Assembly (NCBI RefSeq): GCF_019192965.1 | Contig: NZ_JAHTKU010000008.1 | Location: 1 to 64,000 of the forward strand | Origin: Nocardioides daeguensis | GTDB taxonomy: Bacteria; Actinomycetota; Actinomycetes; Propionibacteriales; Nocardioidaceae | Direction of reading: 5' to 3' | DNA: 64,000 nucleotides | Shown: one piece after another, positions 8,755 through 16,843 of the stretch | How positions within the stretch are numbered: position 1 is the stretch's first letter | Layout: each line of letters starts with the position of its first letter | The notes under the pieces: generated by a model | Seen by the model: only the letters and a program-made list of their open reading frames with translations | What the model was told of the DNA's origin: nothing | Database searches by the model: none | Position numbers and translations under genes: made by a program

Positions 8755-10398
8755 ATGGTTGATGCGGAGGCCTTCGACGCGGACGTCGTCGTGGTCGGTA
8801 GCGGCTTCGGCGGGGCGGTGAGCGCGCTGCGGCTCACCGAGGCCGGTCACCGGGTGTTGGTGCTCGAGAAGGGACGCCGCCTGGCGGGCGAGGACCTGCT
8901 CGCCGCGCGCCGCGACCCCCGGGCCTACCTGTGGCAGCCCGGGGTCGGGCTGCGGGGGTTCTTCTGGCAGCGGATCTTCCGCCACATGGCGATCATCGGC
9001 GGCACCGGCGTCGGAGGCGGCTCCATCGTGTGGGCCGGCGTGCTGCTCGAACCGGGAGACGACTTCTACGAGGCCGCGGCATCGGCCTCGCTCGACCTGG
9101 ACTGGAAGGCCGAGCTGGCTCCGCACCTCGCCCGGGCCGCCCGGATGCTGGGCCGGGTGCGCAGCCCCCATCGCGGCCCGATGGACGAGCACCTGCAGGC
9201 GGCCGCGGAGGCGGTGGGCGCCGGGGCGACCTTCGGACCGGTGCCGGTCGCGATCCACTTCGGTCGTGAGGGCGTCACCGAGCCGGACCCGTTCTTCGGG
9301 GGCGAGGGTCCCGAGCGCACCGGCTGCCGGCTGTGCGGCGAGTGCCTGTTGGGCTGTCCGTACGGCGCGAAGAACCAGCTCACCCGCAACTACCTCCACC
9401 TCGCCGAGCGGTACGGCGCCGAGATCCGCGCCGAGCACGAGGTGCATGCCGTCGTCCCACTGCCGGGGGGCGGCTACCTGGTGCGGGTCCGCCACCCGTG
9501 GCGCCGCGGCGCCGAGACGGAGCTGCGCGCCCGTCGGGTGGTGCTGGCCGGTGGGGTCCTGGGCACCGTCGAGCTGCTCCAGCGCTGCCGCGACGAGCTC
9601 TGCACGCTGCCGCACGTCTCCCCCTTGCTGGGCCGGCACGTGCGGACCAACTCCGAGGCGCTGACCGCGGTGCTGCAGCCGCCCGGCGAGGACCTGTCCC
9701 GGGGGCCGACGATCTCCAGCGACTTCCACCCCGACCCGCGCACCCACACCACCCAGAACCGCTACATGGGCGGGTGGCACATGCGGTTGCAGCTGGGCCC
9801 GATGGTCGACGACGAACGCCCACGACGCCGGGCGCGCCGTGTGGTCGGCGCTGTGCTGGCGCGACCGGCCGCCCAGGCGCGGGTGATGGCCGCGCGCGAC
9901 TTCCTGCGCCGGCTCACTGTGCTCACGACGATGCAGCACCACGACAGCGAGCTCGCGCTCGACCTGCGCCGCTCGCCCGTGCGCCCCTGGCGCCGGGTGC
10001 TGCGCTCACGCCTCGTCGACGGGGTACGGCCGCCGAGCTACCTCCCGATCGCGAACGAGGTCACCCGGGCGTTCGCCGCGTCCTCCGGCGGGCGGCCGCT
10101 GAACCTGCTCGGTGAGTCCGTCGGCGGGCTGTCGGTCACCGCACACATCCTCGGCGGCGCCGTGATGGGCGCCGACCGCACCCACGGGGTGGTCGATGCC
10201 GACCACGAGGTGCACGGGCACCCCGGCCTGTACGTGATGGATGCGAGCGTGATCTGGGCGAACCTCGGCGTGAACCCCTCTCTCACCATCACCGCCCTGG
10301 CCGAGCGCTTCGCCGCCCGGTTCCCCGCTCCCGAGCACGACGCGGTGCGTCGTACGCCGATCGACGCCGTCCCCGCGGCCGGACAGGACCTGCCATGA
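8755..10398 (+). CDS. second GMC-family FAD oxidoreductase with ferredoxin-type Cys motif
   Basis: 547 residues, paralogous to the GMC gene at 4506. FAD site GSGFGG, then GGTGVGGGSIVWAG. The C-terminal GMC block reads AHILGG, then VMDASVIWANLGVNPSLT. Cysteines 191, 194, 197 and 201 followed by Pro202 give C-x2-C-x2-C-x3-C-P, the full ferredoxin [4Fe-4S] signature. The ATG at 8755 was chosen over a longer frame because that frame runs through the AraC gene and the Rossmann fold begins 15 residues after this ATG. It overlaps the next gene by four bases and is probably AraC-regulated. Substrate unknown; sterol-like alcohols are a guess from the family. Confidence 0.85.
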   Translation: MVDAEAFDADVVVVGSGFGGAVSALRLTEAGHRVLVLEKGRRLAGEDLLAARRDPRAYLWQPGVGLRGFFWQRIFRHMAIIGGTGVGGGSIVWAGVLLEPGDDFYEAAASASLDLDWKAELAPHLARAARMLGRVRSPHRGPMDEHLQAAAEAVGAGATFGPVPVAIHFGREGVTEPDPFFGGEGPERTGCRLCGECLLGCPYGAKNQLTRNYLHLAERYGAEIRAEHEVHAVVPLPGGGYLVRVRHPWRRGAETELRARRVVLAGGVLGTVELLQRCRDELCTLPHVSPLLGRHVRTNSEALTAVLQPPGEDLSRGPTISSDFHPDPRTHTTQNRYMGGWHMRLQLGPMVDDERPRRRARRVVGAVLARPAAQARVMAARDFLRRLTVLTTMQHHDSELALDLRRSPVRPWRRVLRSRLVDGVRPPSYLPIANEVTRAFAASSGGRPLNLLGESVGGLSVTAHILGGAVMGADRTHGVVDADHEVHGHPGLYVMDASVIWANLGVNPSLTITALAERFAARFPAPEHDAVRRTPIDAVPAAGQDLP

Positions 10399-10847
10399 CG
10401 CCCACCCTCGCCTCGGTGCGCCGTTCCTGGTCGGACCTGCGCCCCCTCGCCGCCGAGGACGCCCTCGGCGACCTCGAGGCCTCCTTCGTCGCGCCCCTGC
10501 GCCACCTCGCCCCGCGCGGGCTCGCGCTGATCGGGCTGCGGCGCTGGTACGGCAAGCGGTTCCGCGACGAGGGCGGCACGCTCACCGGCATCAACCTGGT
10601 CCGGCGGGGCGAGCAGCTGGTGGAGACCCTGCCGATGCAGGTGCGCCCCGCAGCCTCGCTCGTCGACGGCCTCCCGGTGCTGGCCGTGACCTACCCGGCC
10701 TCGTCGCGCCGTCCCTGGCCGTGGGTGCGCGACGAGCTCCGGGTCGCCGAGGACGGCACGATCGTCGGCATGACCTTCGTCGACGTGCCCGTGCTGCGCC
10801 GGCTCGGCGGCACCCCGTTCCTGCTGACCCGCCCCGCGTCGCACTGA
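10395..10847 (+). CDS. hypothetical protein coupled to a GMC oxidoreductase
   Basis: 150 residues, no membrane segment, no family I can name with confidence. It has a GLRRWYGKRF stretch reminiscent of GXWXG-type proteins, then a basic, beta-rich C-terminal half (PWPWVRDELR, then LGGTPFLLTRP). Its ATG overlaps the GMC stop (ATGA 10395-10398), so the two are co-translated. The pairing suggests a dedicated partner such as a substrate carrier or maturation factor, which is inference only. Confidence 0.7.
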   Translation: MTPTLASVRRSWSDLRPLAAEDALGDLEASFVAPLRHLAPRGLALIGLRRWYGKRFRDEGGTLTGINLVRRGEQLVETLPMQVRPAASLVDGLPVLAVTYPASSRRPWPWVRDELRVAEDGTIVGMTFVDVPVLRRLGGTPFLLTRPASH

Positions 10848-10891
10848 CCCGAACCCGAGACGCTCCGACATCGGGACGCCACACTGTCGGT

Positions 10892-11818
10892 ATGGACGCT
10901 GCGATCTCGGTCTCCGGTCTGGTCAAGCGCTTCGGCCGGTTCACCGCACTGGACCGGCTCGACCTGAAGGTCGAGGTCGGAGAGGTGCACGGCTTCCTCG
11001 GGCCCAACGGGTCCGGCAAGTCGACCACCATCCGGGTCCTGCTCGGGCTCCTTCGTGCGGACGCCGGCCAGGTGCGGGTGCTCGGCCGCGATCCGTGGCG
11101 GGACGCGGTCCGGCTGCATCGCCACCTCGCCTACGTCCCCGGCGAGGTGTCGCTGTGGCCCAACCTGACGGGTGGCGAGGTGATCGACCTGCTCGCGAGG
11201 ATGCGCGGTGGGGTCGACGAGGGCCGACGAGCCGACCTGCTGGAACGCTTCGAGCTCGACCCGACCAAGCAGTGCCGCAGCTACAGCAAGGGCAACAGGC
11301 AGAAGGTCGCTCTCGTCGCCGCCTTGAGTGCCGACGTGGAGCTCCTCCTGCTGGACGAGCCGACGGCGGGACTGGACCCGATCATGGAGGCCGAGTTCCA
11401 GGAGGTCGCCCGTGAGGAGGTCGCCCGGGGTCGCACGATCCTGCTCTCCAGCCACATCCTCGCTGAGGTGGAGTCGCTGTGTGGCCGGGTCTCGATCATC
11501 CGTGACGGACGGACGGTCTCGGCGGGCCGGTTGCGGGACCTGCGCGGTCTGAGTCGCACCTCGGTGACGGTGCGGCTGCAGCGCCAGGACGAGCTGGGTG
11601 ATGTTCCCGGTCTGAGGGTGCTCGACGTGGTCGACGGTGAGATCCGGGCCGAGGTCGACTCGGACCGGATCGGTGCGGTGATGGCGCTGTTCGCCGAGCG
11701 CGGGATCGAGTCTCTGGTCGTGCATCCGGCGACGCTCGAGGAGCTGTTCCTCCGGAACTACGACGACCCCGGCGGGGTCAAGCACGGGGTGCCGACGCGC
11801 CCGGGACTGCCTGCATGA
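10892..11818 (+). CDS. ABC-2 type exporter ATP-binding protein
   Basis: 308 residues. Walker A GPNGSGKST at 37-45, a variant signature SKGNRQK in place of LSGGQ, Walker B LLLLDEPTAGLD and the switch His in SSHILAEVE. The C-terminal 90 residues form the accessory domain of drug/antibiotic exporters. The ATG at 10892 was chosen because a longer frame overlaps the preceding gene. A weak CACACT box ends six bases before it. The stop overlaps the permease start by four bases. It is a close paralogue of the ATPase at 59964. The exported substrate is unknown. Confidence 0.88.
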   Translation: MDAAISVSGLVKRFGRFTALDRLDLKVEVGEVHGFLGPNGSGKSTTIRVLLGLLRADAGQVRVLGRDPWRDAVRLHRHLAYVPGEVSLWPNLTGGEVIDLLARMRGGVDEGRRADLLERFELDPTKQCRSYSKGNRQKVALVAALSADVELLLLDEPTAGLDPIMEAEFQEVAREEVARGRTILLSSHILAEVESLCGRVSIIRDGRTVSAGRLRDLRGLSRTSVTVRLQRQDELGDVPGLRVLDVVDGEIRAEVDSDRIGAVMALFAERGIESLVVHPATLEELFLRNYDDPGGVKHGVPTRPGLPA

Positions 11819-13407
11819 GGAAGACGGACGGGTTCACGGGCACGGGCGCTCTGGTCCGGCTGGCGCTGCGCCGCGACCGGATCCGGATCCCGGTCTGGGT
11901 GGTCAGCGTGGTCGGCCTGCTGTACTTCAGCGCCGCGTCCCAGCCCGGGCTGTACCAGACCCAGGAGCAGATCGACGCCTATGGACGGATGGTGACCCAG
12001 TCGTCGGCCACCGTCGCGATCGCCGGCCCGGTGACCGGCCTCGACTCTCTGCGCGGCATCGTCATGTACGAGACCTACCTGACGGTGATCAGCGCAGTCA
12101 GCATCCTCGCGGTCCTGATGATGTCCCGGCACACCCGGGCCGAGGAGGAGTCCGGGCGCACCGAGCTGCTGCGGGCCACCGAGGTCGGTCGCCACGCAGG
12201 CGCCGCGGCGGCACTGATCGCCACCAGCGGCACCTGCCTGCTGATCGGGGCGGGGATGGCGCTGGTGCTGCCCGCGACGCCGTTGACCCTCGCCGACTCG
12301 CTGGTCTACGGCGCCGCGATGTCCGCCCTGGGAATCTTCATGGCAGCGCTCACGCTCTGCTTCGCGCAGGTCTTCGTGCACTCCCGTTCGGTCAGCGGCG
12401 CCGGTCTGGCGGCATTCCTGGTCTTCTACCTGGTCCGGGCGATCGGGGACGTCCGGGACGACGCGACCGTCTGGTTCACCCCGATCGGCTGGGCCCAGGC
12501 CACCCGCGTTCCCACCGAGGACCGACTCTGGCCGGTACTGCTGCCGCTGCTGGGCTCGGTGCTCCTGCTCGCCGTCGCGGTCCGCCTGGCCGAGCGCCGG
12601 GACTTCGGTGCGGGCCTGTTGCCCTCCCGGTCCGGGCCCGCGCGCGCGAGTCGGCTGCTGTCGGGCCCGGTCGGGCTCGCCTGGCGACAGCAGCGAGGCG
12701 CGCTGCTGGCGTGGTCGGTGGCGCTGGGTCTGTGCGGAGCGCTGATCGGCACCCTGGGGACCTCGATGCAGGACATGGTCCGCGACAACCCCGCGCTGGC
12801 CGATTACCTCGCCTCGACGCAGGCCGGGTCCGTGATCGACGCCTACCAGGCGACGTTCGCGCTGATCATGACCCTGGCGATCGCGGGCTACGCGATCTGG
12901 GCCGCCGGACGGGTGCTGACCGAGGAGGGTGAGGGCCGAACCGAGCTGGTGATCGCAGGCCCGGTGGGCAGGGTGCGCTCGGTCGTCTCGGACCTGGTGG
13001 TCGCCGGCGGCGGGGTCCTGGTGCTCCTGGTCGTGGCCGGGTTCAGCTCGGGGGCCTCCTACGCAGCCGTCGTTGGCGACAGGGCGCAGGGGCTGCGGAT
13101 CCTGGTCGCCCCGTTGATCTACTTCCCGGCGATCGCGGTCCTGCTCGGAGTGCTGCTGCTCGCCTACGGTTGGGCCCCGCACTGGACCTGGGTCGGCTGG
13201 CTGGTGTTGGCCTTCGAGGTGGTGATCGGTTGGCTCGGAGGGGTCCTCGGCCTCCCCGACTGGATCTACCAGTTCTCCGTGTTCGACCGGGCGCCGCGCT
13301 ACCCGGCGGAGGACCTGTCCGCAGCACCGTTGCTGGCGATGGGCGCGGGGGCGGCCCTTCTCCTCAGCGTGGGGCTCGTGGGCTTCCGCCGGCGCGATCT
13401 GCGCTGA
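11815..13407 (+). CDS. ABC-2 type exporter permease
   Basis: 530 residues with about twelve hydrophobic segments in two similar halves. Each half contains a soluble loop of the form RHTRAEEESGRTELL or TEEGEGRTELV, typical of actinobacterial multidrug or polyketide exporter permeases fused from two six-helix units. It is translationally coupled to the ATPase at 10892 (ATGA). It is similar in organisation to the permease at 58417, whose loops read [14 protein letters not shown] and [11 protein letters not shown]. Inner-membrane efflux is the likely role; the substrate is not visible in sequence. Confidence 0.85.
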   Translation: MRKTDGFTGTGALVRLALRRDRIRIPVWVVSVVGLLYFSAASQPGLYQTQEQIDAYGRMVTQSSATVAIAGPVTGLDSLRGIVMYETYLTVISAVSILAVLMMSRHTRAEEESGRTELLRATEVGRHAGAAAALIATSGTCLLIGAGMALVLPATPLTLADSLVYGAAMSALGIFMAALTLCFAQVFVHSRSVSGAGLAAFLVFYLVRAIGDVRDDATVWFTPIGWAQATRVPTEDRLWPVLLPLLGSVLLLAVAVRLAERRDFGAGLLPSRSGPARASRLLSGPVGLAWRQQRGALLAWSVALGLCGALIGTLGTSMQDMVRDNPALADYLASTQAGSVIDAYQATFALIMTLAIAGYAIWAAGRVLTEEGEGRTELVIAGPVGRVRSVVSDLVVAGGGVLVLLVVAGFSSGASYAAVVGDRAQGLRILVAPLIYFPAIAVLLGVLLLAYGWAPHWTWVGWLVLAFEVVIGWLGGVLGLPDWIYQFSVFDRAPRYPAEDLSAAPLLAMGAGAALLLSVGLVGFRRRDLR

Positions 13408-13621
13408 TCGCCGCCCCCAGGTCGGGAATGGGCTCGGCTCCGACGCGGTCGTCGTCGTGGGCGAGCCTCGATGCGCGCCGTCCTGCAGCGCCGTCTCGCA
13501 GGGCGTCGACCTTCGCGGGTCTGGTCGACCGCTCCACGGCCCGGTCGGTCCGGCGGTGCACCAGACGGAAACCACAAGTGGCCCCAGCCGGCGTCTCCGC
13601 AGGTCAGGGGCCACATCGTGT

Positions 13622-13710
13622 TGGTGTCCGAGGGGGGACTTGAACCCCCACGCCCTAATACGGGCACTAGCACCTCAAGCTAGCGCGTCTGCCAATTCCG
13701 CCACCCGGAC
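13622..13710 (-). tRNA. tRNA-Leu (anticodon GAG), CCA encoded
   Basis: A complete class II tRNA on the minus strand. The acceptor GTCCGGG pairs with CTCGGAC through one G-T pair. The anticodon stem CTAGC/GCTAG encloses TTGAGGT with anticodon GAG. The long variable arm has paired GCCC/GGGC, and the T-arm is GGGGGTTCAAGTCCCCC. The discriminator A and CCA are encoded (13622-13625). It should read CUC and CUU. Nothing integrase-like lies beside it. Confidence 0.95.
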
Positions 13711-13806
13711 GAGTGCGGTGAAACCGTAGCAAAGACGGGCCCAGGACACCGCATCGGCACCCCCTGTTCGTGCGAAGGTTGCCTCTCCGAGCGTCCCGGG
13801 AAGCCC

Positions 13807-13835
13807 TTGAACGGGCCTCGCAAGCGTGCAACGGT
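13807..13835 (+). promoter_or_regulatory. -35/-10 promoter for the HesB-like gene
   Basis: TTGAAC (13807-13812), 17 bases, then AACGGT (13830-13835). The predicted start of transcription leaves a leader of about 30 bases with a GAAGG ribosome site before the ATG at 13873. Confidence 0.45.
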
Positions 13836-13872
13836 GGGGAAGGTCTCTGACCACGAAACCGAGAAGGCAGCC

Positions 13873-14148
13873 ATGCTCACCCTCACCGAGAACGCCTGCA
13901 CGATCGTCAAGCAGATGACCGACGCCCCCGACGTCCCTGAGTCGGCGGGACTGCGCATCACCCAGGCCGAGGCGGGCTTCGCCGTCGCCGCCGCCGAGAA
14001 GGCCGAGCCCGGCGACCGGGTCGTCGAGCAGGACGGTGCCACCGTCTACCTCGACGAAGGATCCGCCGCCCAGCTGGACGCGATGGTGCTCGACGCCGGG
14101 TTCGACGACACCGGCACCCTGCAGTTCGGCCTGCTGGCGCAGGCCTGA
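13873..14148 (+). CDS. HesB/IscA-like protein lacking the Fe-S cysteines
   Basis: 91 residues. The fold signature is that of the A-type Fe-S scaffold family (LRITQAEAGFAVAAAEKAEPGDRVVEQDGATVYLD split by variable loops, then LDAMVLDAGFDD). A-type scaffolds bind iron or clusters with a Cys plus a C-terminal Cys-Gly-Cys. Here the only Cys is near the N-terminus (NACTI), and the C-terminal pair is absent. Such short cysteine-less members are common in actinobacteria and have no proven function. The ATG at 13873 is preceded by GAAGGCAGCC; an upstream in-frame start at 13807 would overlap the promoter. Confidence 0.75.
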   Translation: MLTLTENACTIVKQMTDAPDVPESAGLRITQAEAGFAVAAAEKAEPGDRVVEQDGATVYLDEGSAAQLDAMVLDAGFDDTGTLQFGLLAQA

Positions 14149-14198
14149 CGCAAGACCGTGATGCGCGAGTGACGGGCGCACTCTGGGATCGTGGGTGC

Positions 14199-14792
14199 AT
14201 GCAGGACCTGCGCATCGCCTTCGTTCCCGGGGTGACTCCCGACAAGTGGGCGCGGGCCTGGCGCGAGCGCAACCCGCGGATCCGCCTGCACCTGCTTCCC
14301 GTCGAGGAGGAGCAGCAGCGTGCCGTCCTCGATGACGGCACCGCCGACATGGCGCTGGTGCGGCTGCCGGTCGACCTCGAGTCGCCGGCGCCGCTGCACT
14401 GCGTGCGCCTGTACGACGAGGTGCCGGTCGTCGTCGCCGGCCGGGAGCACTTCGTGGCGGCGTCCGACCCCGAGACGCCGATCCCGATGGCCGACCTCGC
14501 CGAGGAGCAGCTGGTGCTCCCGCACCCCTCGGGCTGGACGCCCACAGCGGAGCAGCTTCCGTTCCCGCCGATGAACGTCAAGGACGCGATCGAGGTCGCC
14601 GCCTCCGGCAGCGGCATCGTCATCGTCCCGATGTCGGTGGCGCGGTTGCACCACCGCAAGGACGTCGTGCAGCGCCCGGTGGAGCTCGACCCGACCACGG
14701 TCGCCCTCGTGTGGTTGCGCGCGGCGGACAGCCCGGTGCACCAGGACTTCGTGGGCGTCGTCCGAGGGCGTCGCGCGAGCAGCAGCCGCTGA
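14199..14792 (+). CDS. LysR-type substrate-binding domain protein without DNA-binding domain
   Basis: 197 residues that correspond only to the effector-binding, periplasmic-binding-like part of LysR regulators: LRIAFVPGVTPDKW, then ADMALVRLPVD, then SGSGIVIVPMSVARL. The usual N-terminal winged helix-turn-helix of about 60-90 residues is missing and is not found upstream in any frame. Such orphan domains recur in actinobacteria and may act as ligand-dependent partner proteins. It follows the HesB-like gene by 50 bases. The ATG at 14199 begins right at the first beta strand. Confidence 0.78.
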   Translation: MQDLRIAFVPGVTPDKWARAWRERNPRIRLHLLPVEEEQQRAVLDDGTADMALVRLPVDLESPAPLHCVRLYDEVPVVVAGREHFVAASDPETPIPMADLAEEQLVLPHPSGWTPTAEQLPFPPMNVKDAIEVAASGSGIVIVPMSVARLHHRKDVVQRPVELDPTTVALVWLRAADSPVHQDFVGVVRGRRASSSR

Positions 14793-14903
14793 CCGGTCTG
14801 CCCCTCAGCACCGGTGGCGCCGGTGGCGCCGCGACCGCGCCCCGCCGGGGTGCTGTGGAGCACGCGCGGCATTTGTGTCGGGCCCCTTGTGTTCGATGTG
14901 GGC

Positions 14904-16217
14904 ATGGTCACCGATCGGGCGGTGGCGGGCCTGGAGGGTCTGCCGGCAGCAGGGGTTCTCGACTTCGTCGAGGCGGCTCATGCTGCACGCCTGGCTGCCG
15001 AGCGTCAGATCTTGCAGGCGGCCTACCAGTGGGCGGTGCTGCACCATCCGGACCGGCTTCCGCCCGGTAATCGTCGGGGTCGGGAGCGTTCCCGTCGCCT
15101 GGGCGGGGTGGGCACGCCGCTGATCACCGAGCACGCGGCGGCCGCGTTCGGGGCCCGGATCCAGACCAGCCCGTACGGCGCACGCCGGTTGATCGCGGAC
15201 GCGGTCGACCTGCGCCTACGCCTGCCGCGGCTGTGGGCCGGTGTCCGGGCCGGCACCGTCCGGGTGGCGCACGCCCGCTGGGTGGCTGCCGCGACCCGCG
15301 AGCTGTCCATGGATGAGGCGGCCTGGGTCGACGGCGAGGTGTTCGTGGCCGCGGACGGCCGGTTGGCCTGGTCCCGCTTCGCGTTGCTGGTCGAGGGCAA
15401 GGTCGCGGCCGCGGCCCCGGAGCTGGCGCGGGCGCGCGAGGAGGCCGCGGCCAAGGAACGCTGTGCGCGGATGTCGCGGGTCAACCGGCACGGGATGGCG
15501 ACCTTCACCATCCGTGCCGATGCGGTCACGATCGCTGGGATCGATGCCGCGGTGACCGCGGTCGCGGAGAAGCTCAGAGCGACGATGCCCGACGCGGCGC
15601 TGAACGACCGCCGGGTCACGGCGGCCGCGCTGTTGCTGAACCCGGCCGCGCATGGTCAGGTCGACGAAAAGGCCGGGCCGGTGCAGGTCCGGGCGAAGGT
15701 CTACCTGCACCTGTACGCCGACTCACCGGTCGCCCGGCTCGAGGGCCACGGCCCGGTCACGGTCGGGCGGGTGATGGAGATGCTGGCCGACGGTGCCTGC
15801 AAGGTGCAGGTGACTCCGGTTCTGGACGTGGCCAAGATGGCGCCGGTCGATGCCTACGAGGTCCCGGCCCGGCTGCGTGAGGCGGTGCGGCTGATCCACC
15901 CCGCCGACGTGTTCCCCTACGCGGCGAACACCACCCGGCGCATGGACCTGGACCACGCCGTGCCCTATGCCGAGGGCGGGACCACGAGCATCGACAACCT
16001 GGGGCCGTTGACCCGCACCCATCATCGGGTCAAGACCCATGCCGGTTGGGAGGTGCGACATCCCTTCCCCGGGATCGTCATCTGGCGCGATCCCTACGGG
16101 GCGCACTACCTGGTCGACCCGACCGGCACGAGACGCATCACCACCCCACCGGCAGGCGAGGAACCCACCCGCGTCGACGTCATGGTCAGCAGCCTGCTGA
16201 TCGACCACGCCGCCTGA
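14904..16217 (+). CDS. DUF222 / HNH endonuclease domain protein (13E12-type)
   Basis: 437 residues. About residues 1-300 are the alpha-helical DUF222 region (VLDFVEAAHAARLAAERQ, then AKERCARMSRVNRHGMATF). The C-terminus holds an HNH fold with LDHAVPYAEGG, NLGPLTRTHH and the final His in VKTHAGW. These proteins are multi-copy in Nocardioides and mycobacteria (13E12 repeats) and are suspected selfish or mobile nucleases. No terminal repeats are visible around this copy. The ATG at 14904 starts the conserved region; 30 further in-frame upstream codons look non-coding. Confidence 0.82.
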   Translation: MVTDRAVAGLEGLPAAGVLDFVEAAHAARLAAERQILQAAYQWAVLHHPDRLPPGNRRGRERSRRLGGVGTPLITEHAAAAFGARIQTSPYGARRLIADAVDLRLRLPRLWAGVRAGTVRVAHARWVAAATRELSMDEAAWVDGEVFVAADGRLAWSRFALLVEGKVAAAAPELARAREEAAAKERCARMSRVNRHGMATFTIRADAVTIAGIDAAVTAVAEKLRATMPDAALNDRRVTAAALLLNPAAHGQVDEKAGPVQVRAKVYLHLYADSPVARLEGHGPVTVGRVMEMLADGACKVQVTPVLDVAKMAPVDAYEVPARLREAVRLIHPADVFPYAANTTRRMDLDHAVPYAEGGTTSIDNLGPLTRTHHRVKTHAGWEVRHPFPGIVIWRDPYGAHYLVDPTGTRRITTPPAGEEPTRVDVMVSSLLIDHAA

Positions 16218-16233
16218 CCCGCGGCCGAGTGAC

Positions 16234-16791
16234 TCACGCCAGGTGGGTCGCCGCCCAGTCGCCGAGGATCCGGGCGCTGCGGTCGACGAGCGTCGCCCAT
16301 TCCCAGGCGCCTTCGTCGGCGTTGTCGGAGACGTGCTTGACCAGCCGGACGGGTACGCCGAGCTCCCGGGCGACGTACGCGACGGCGTAGCCCTCCATGT
16401 CGACGAGCTGCGCCTGCTCGGCCAGTCGAGCCCGCACCACCGGGTCGGTGACGAAGACGTCGCCGGTGGCGAGGACGGTCTCCCCCGGCCCGACGACGAG
16501 CCGCTCGCGGGGGTCGTAGCCGAGCGCCCGGATGGCGTCGGCGTTGATGTCGTGGTTGACGACGGCGCCGATCTCGTACAGGCCGTGCTCGGCGTCGAGT
16601 CCGTCGTGCAGTCCACCGGCGCTGCCGAGGTTGACGACCACGAGGTCGGCGAGGTCCGTGCGGACGGCCAGGTGGCGCGCCAGCGCGGTGGCGGCGGCGG
16701 TCTTGCCGATCCCGGTGATCAGGACCTCGAGACCGGCGGGGACGTGCGCGGCCTCCGCGCGGGTGGCGGCGACGATGAGCGGGCGGGGCAC
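16234..16791 (-). CDS. MTA/SAH-type nucleosidase family protein
   Basis: 185 residues with the purine nucleoside phosphorylase/MTAN fold. An early TGIGKTAAATALA stretch and NLGSAGGL are followed by the substrate-binding VDMEGYAVAYVA (VDMEGxAVA in MTAN). The late SDNADEGAWEW carries the catalytic-type Asp. The family cleaves methylthioadenosine, S-adenosylhomocysteine or futalosine; which one is not decided here. I chose the GTG at 16791 because TAGGGT ends exactly seven bases upstream; a GTG at 16800 in the same frame is the alternative. Divergent from galactokinase. Confidence 0.78.
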   Translation of the reverse strand: MPRPLIVAATRAEAAHVPAGLEVLITGIGKTAAATALARHLAVRTDLADLVVVNLGSAGGLHDGLDAEHGLYEIGAVVNHDINADAIRALGYDPRERLVVGPGETVLATGDVFVTDPVVRARLAEQAQLVDMEGYAVAYVARELGVPVRLVKHVSDNADEGAWEWATLVDRSARILGDWAATHLA

Positions 16792-16798
16792 GGCGGTC

Positions 16799-16804
16799 AC
16801 CCTA
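16799..16804 (-). promoter_or_regulatory. -10 element, leaderless, for the nucleosidase
   Basis: Minus-strand TAGGGT ends seven bases before the GTG at 16791 and overlaps the alternative GTG at 16800. Confidence 0.45.
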
Positions 16805-16843
16805 GACGAGCCGGCAGGCCGCCCGACCCGGCAGGATGGCGCC

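Noticed and set aside
10848..10891. A terminator between the GMC operon and the first ABC exporter
   Set aside because: No stem of more than a few pairs is visible in the 44-base gap, so read-through is possible.
13408..13872. A genomic island at tRNA-Leu
   Set aside because: No integrase, no direct repeat of the tRNA 3' end found nearby and no change in base composition.
14814..14903. A longer N-terminus for the DUF222/HNH protein
   Set aside because: The 30 extra residues are not like the family start, and the ATG at 14904 begins the conserved helix.
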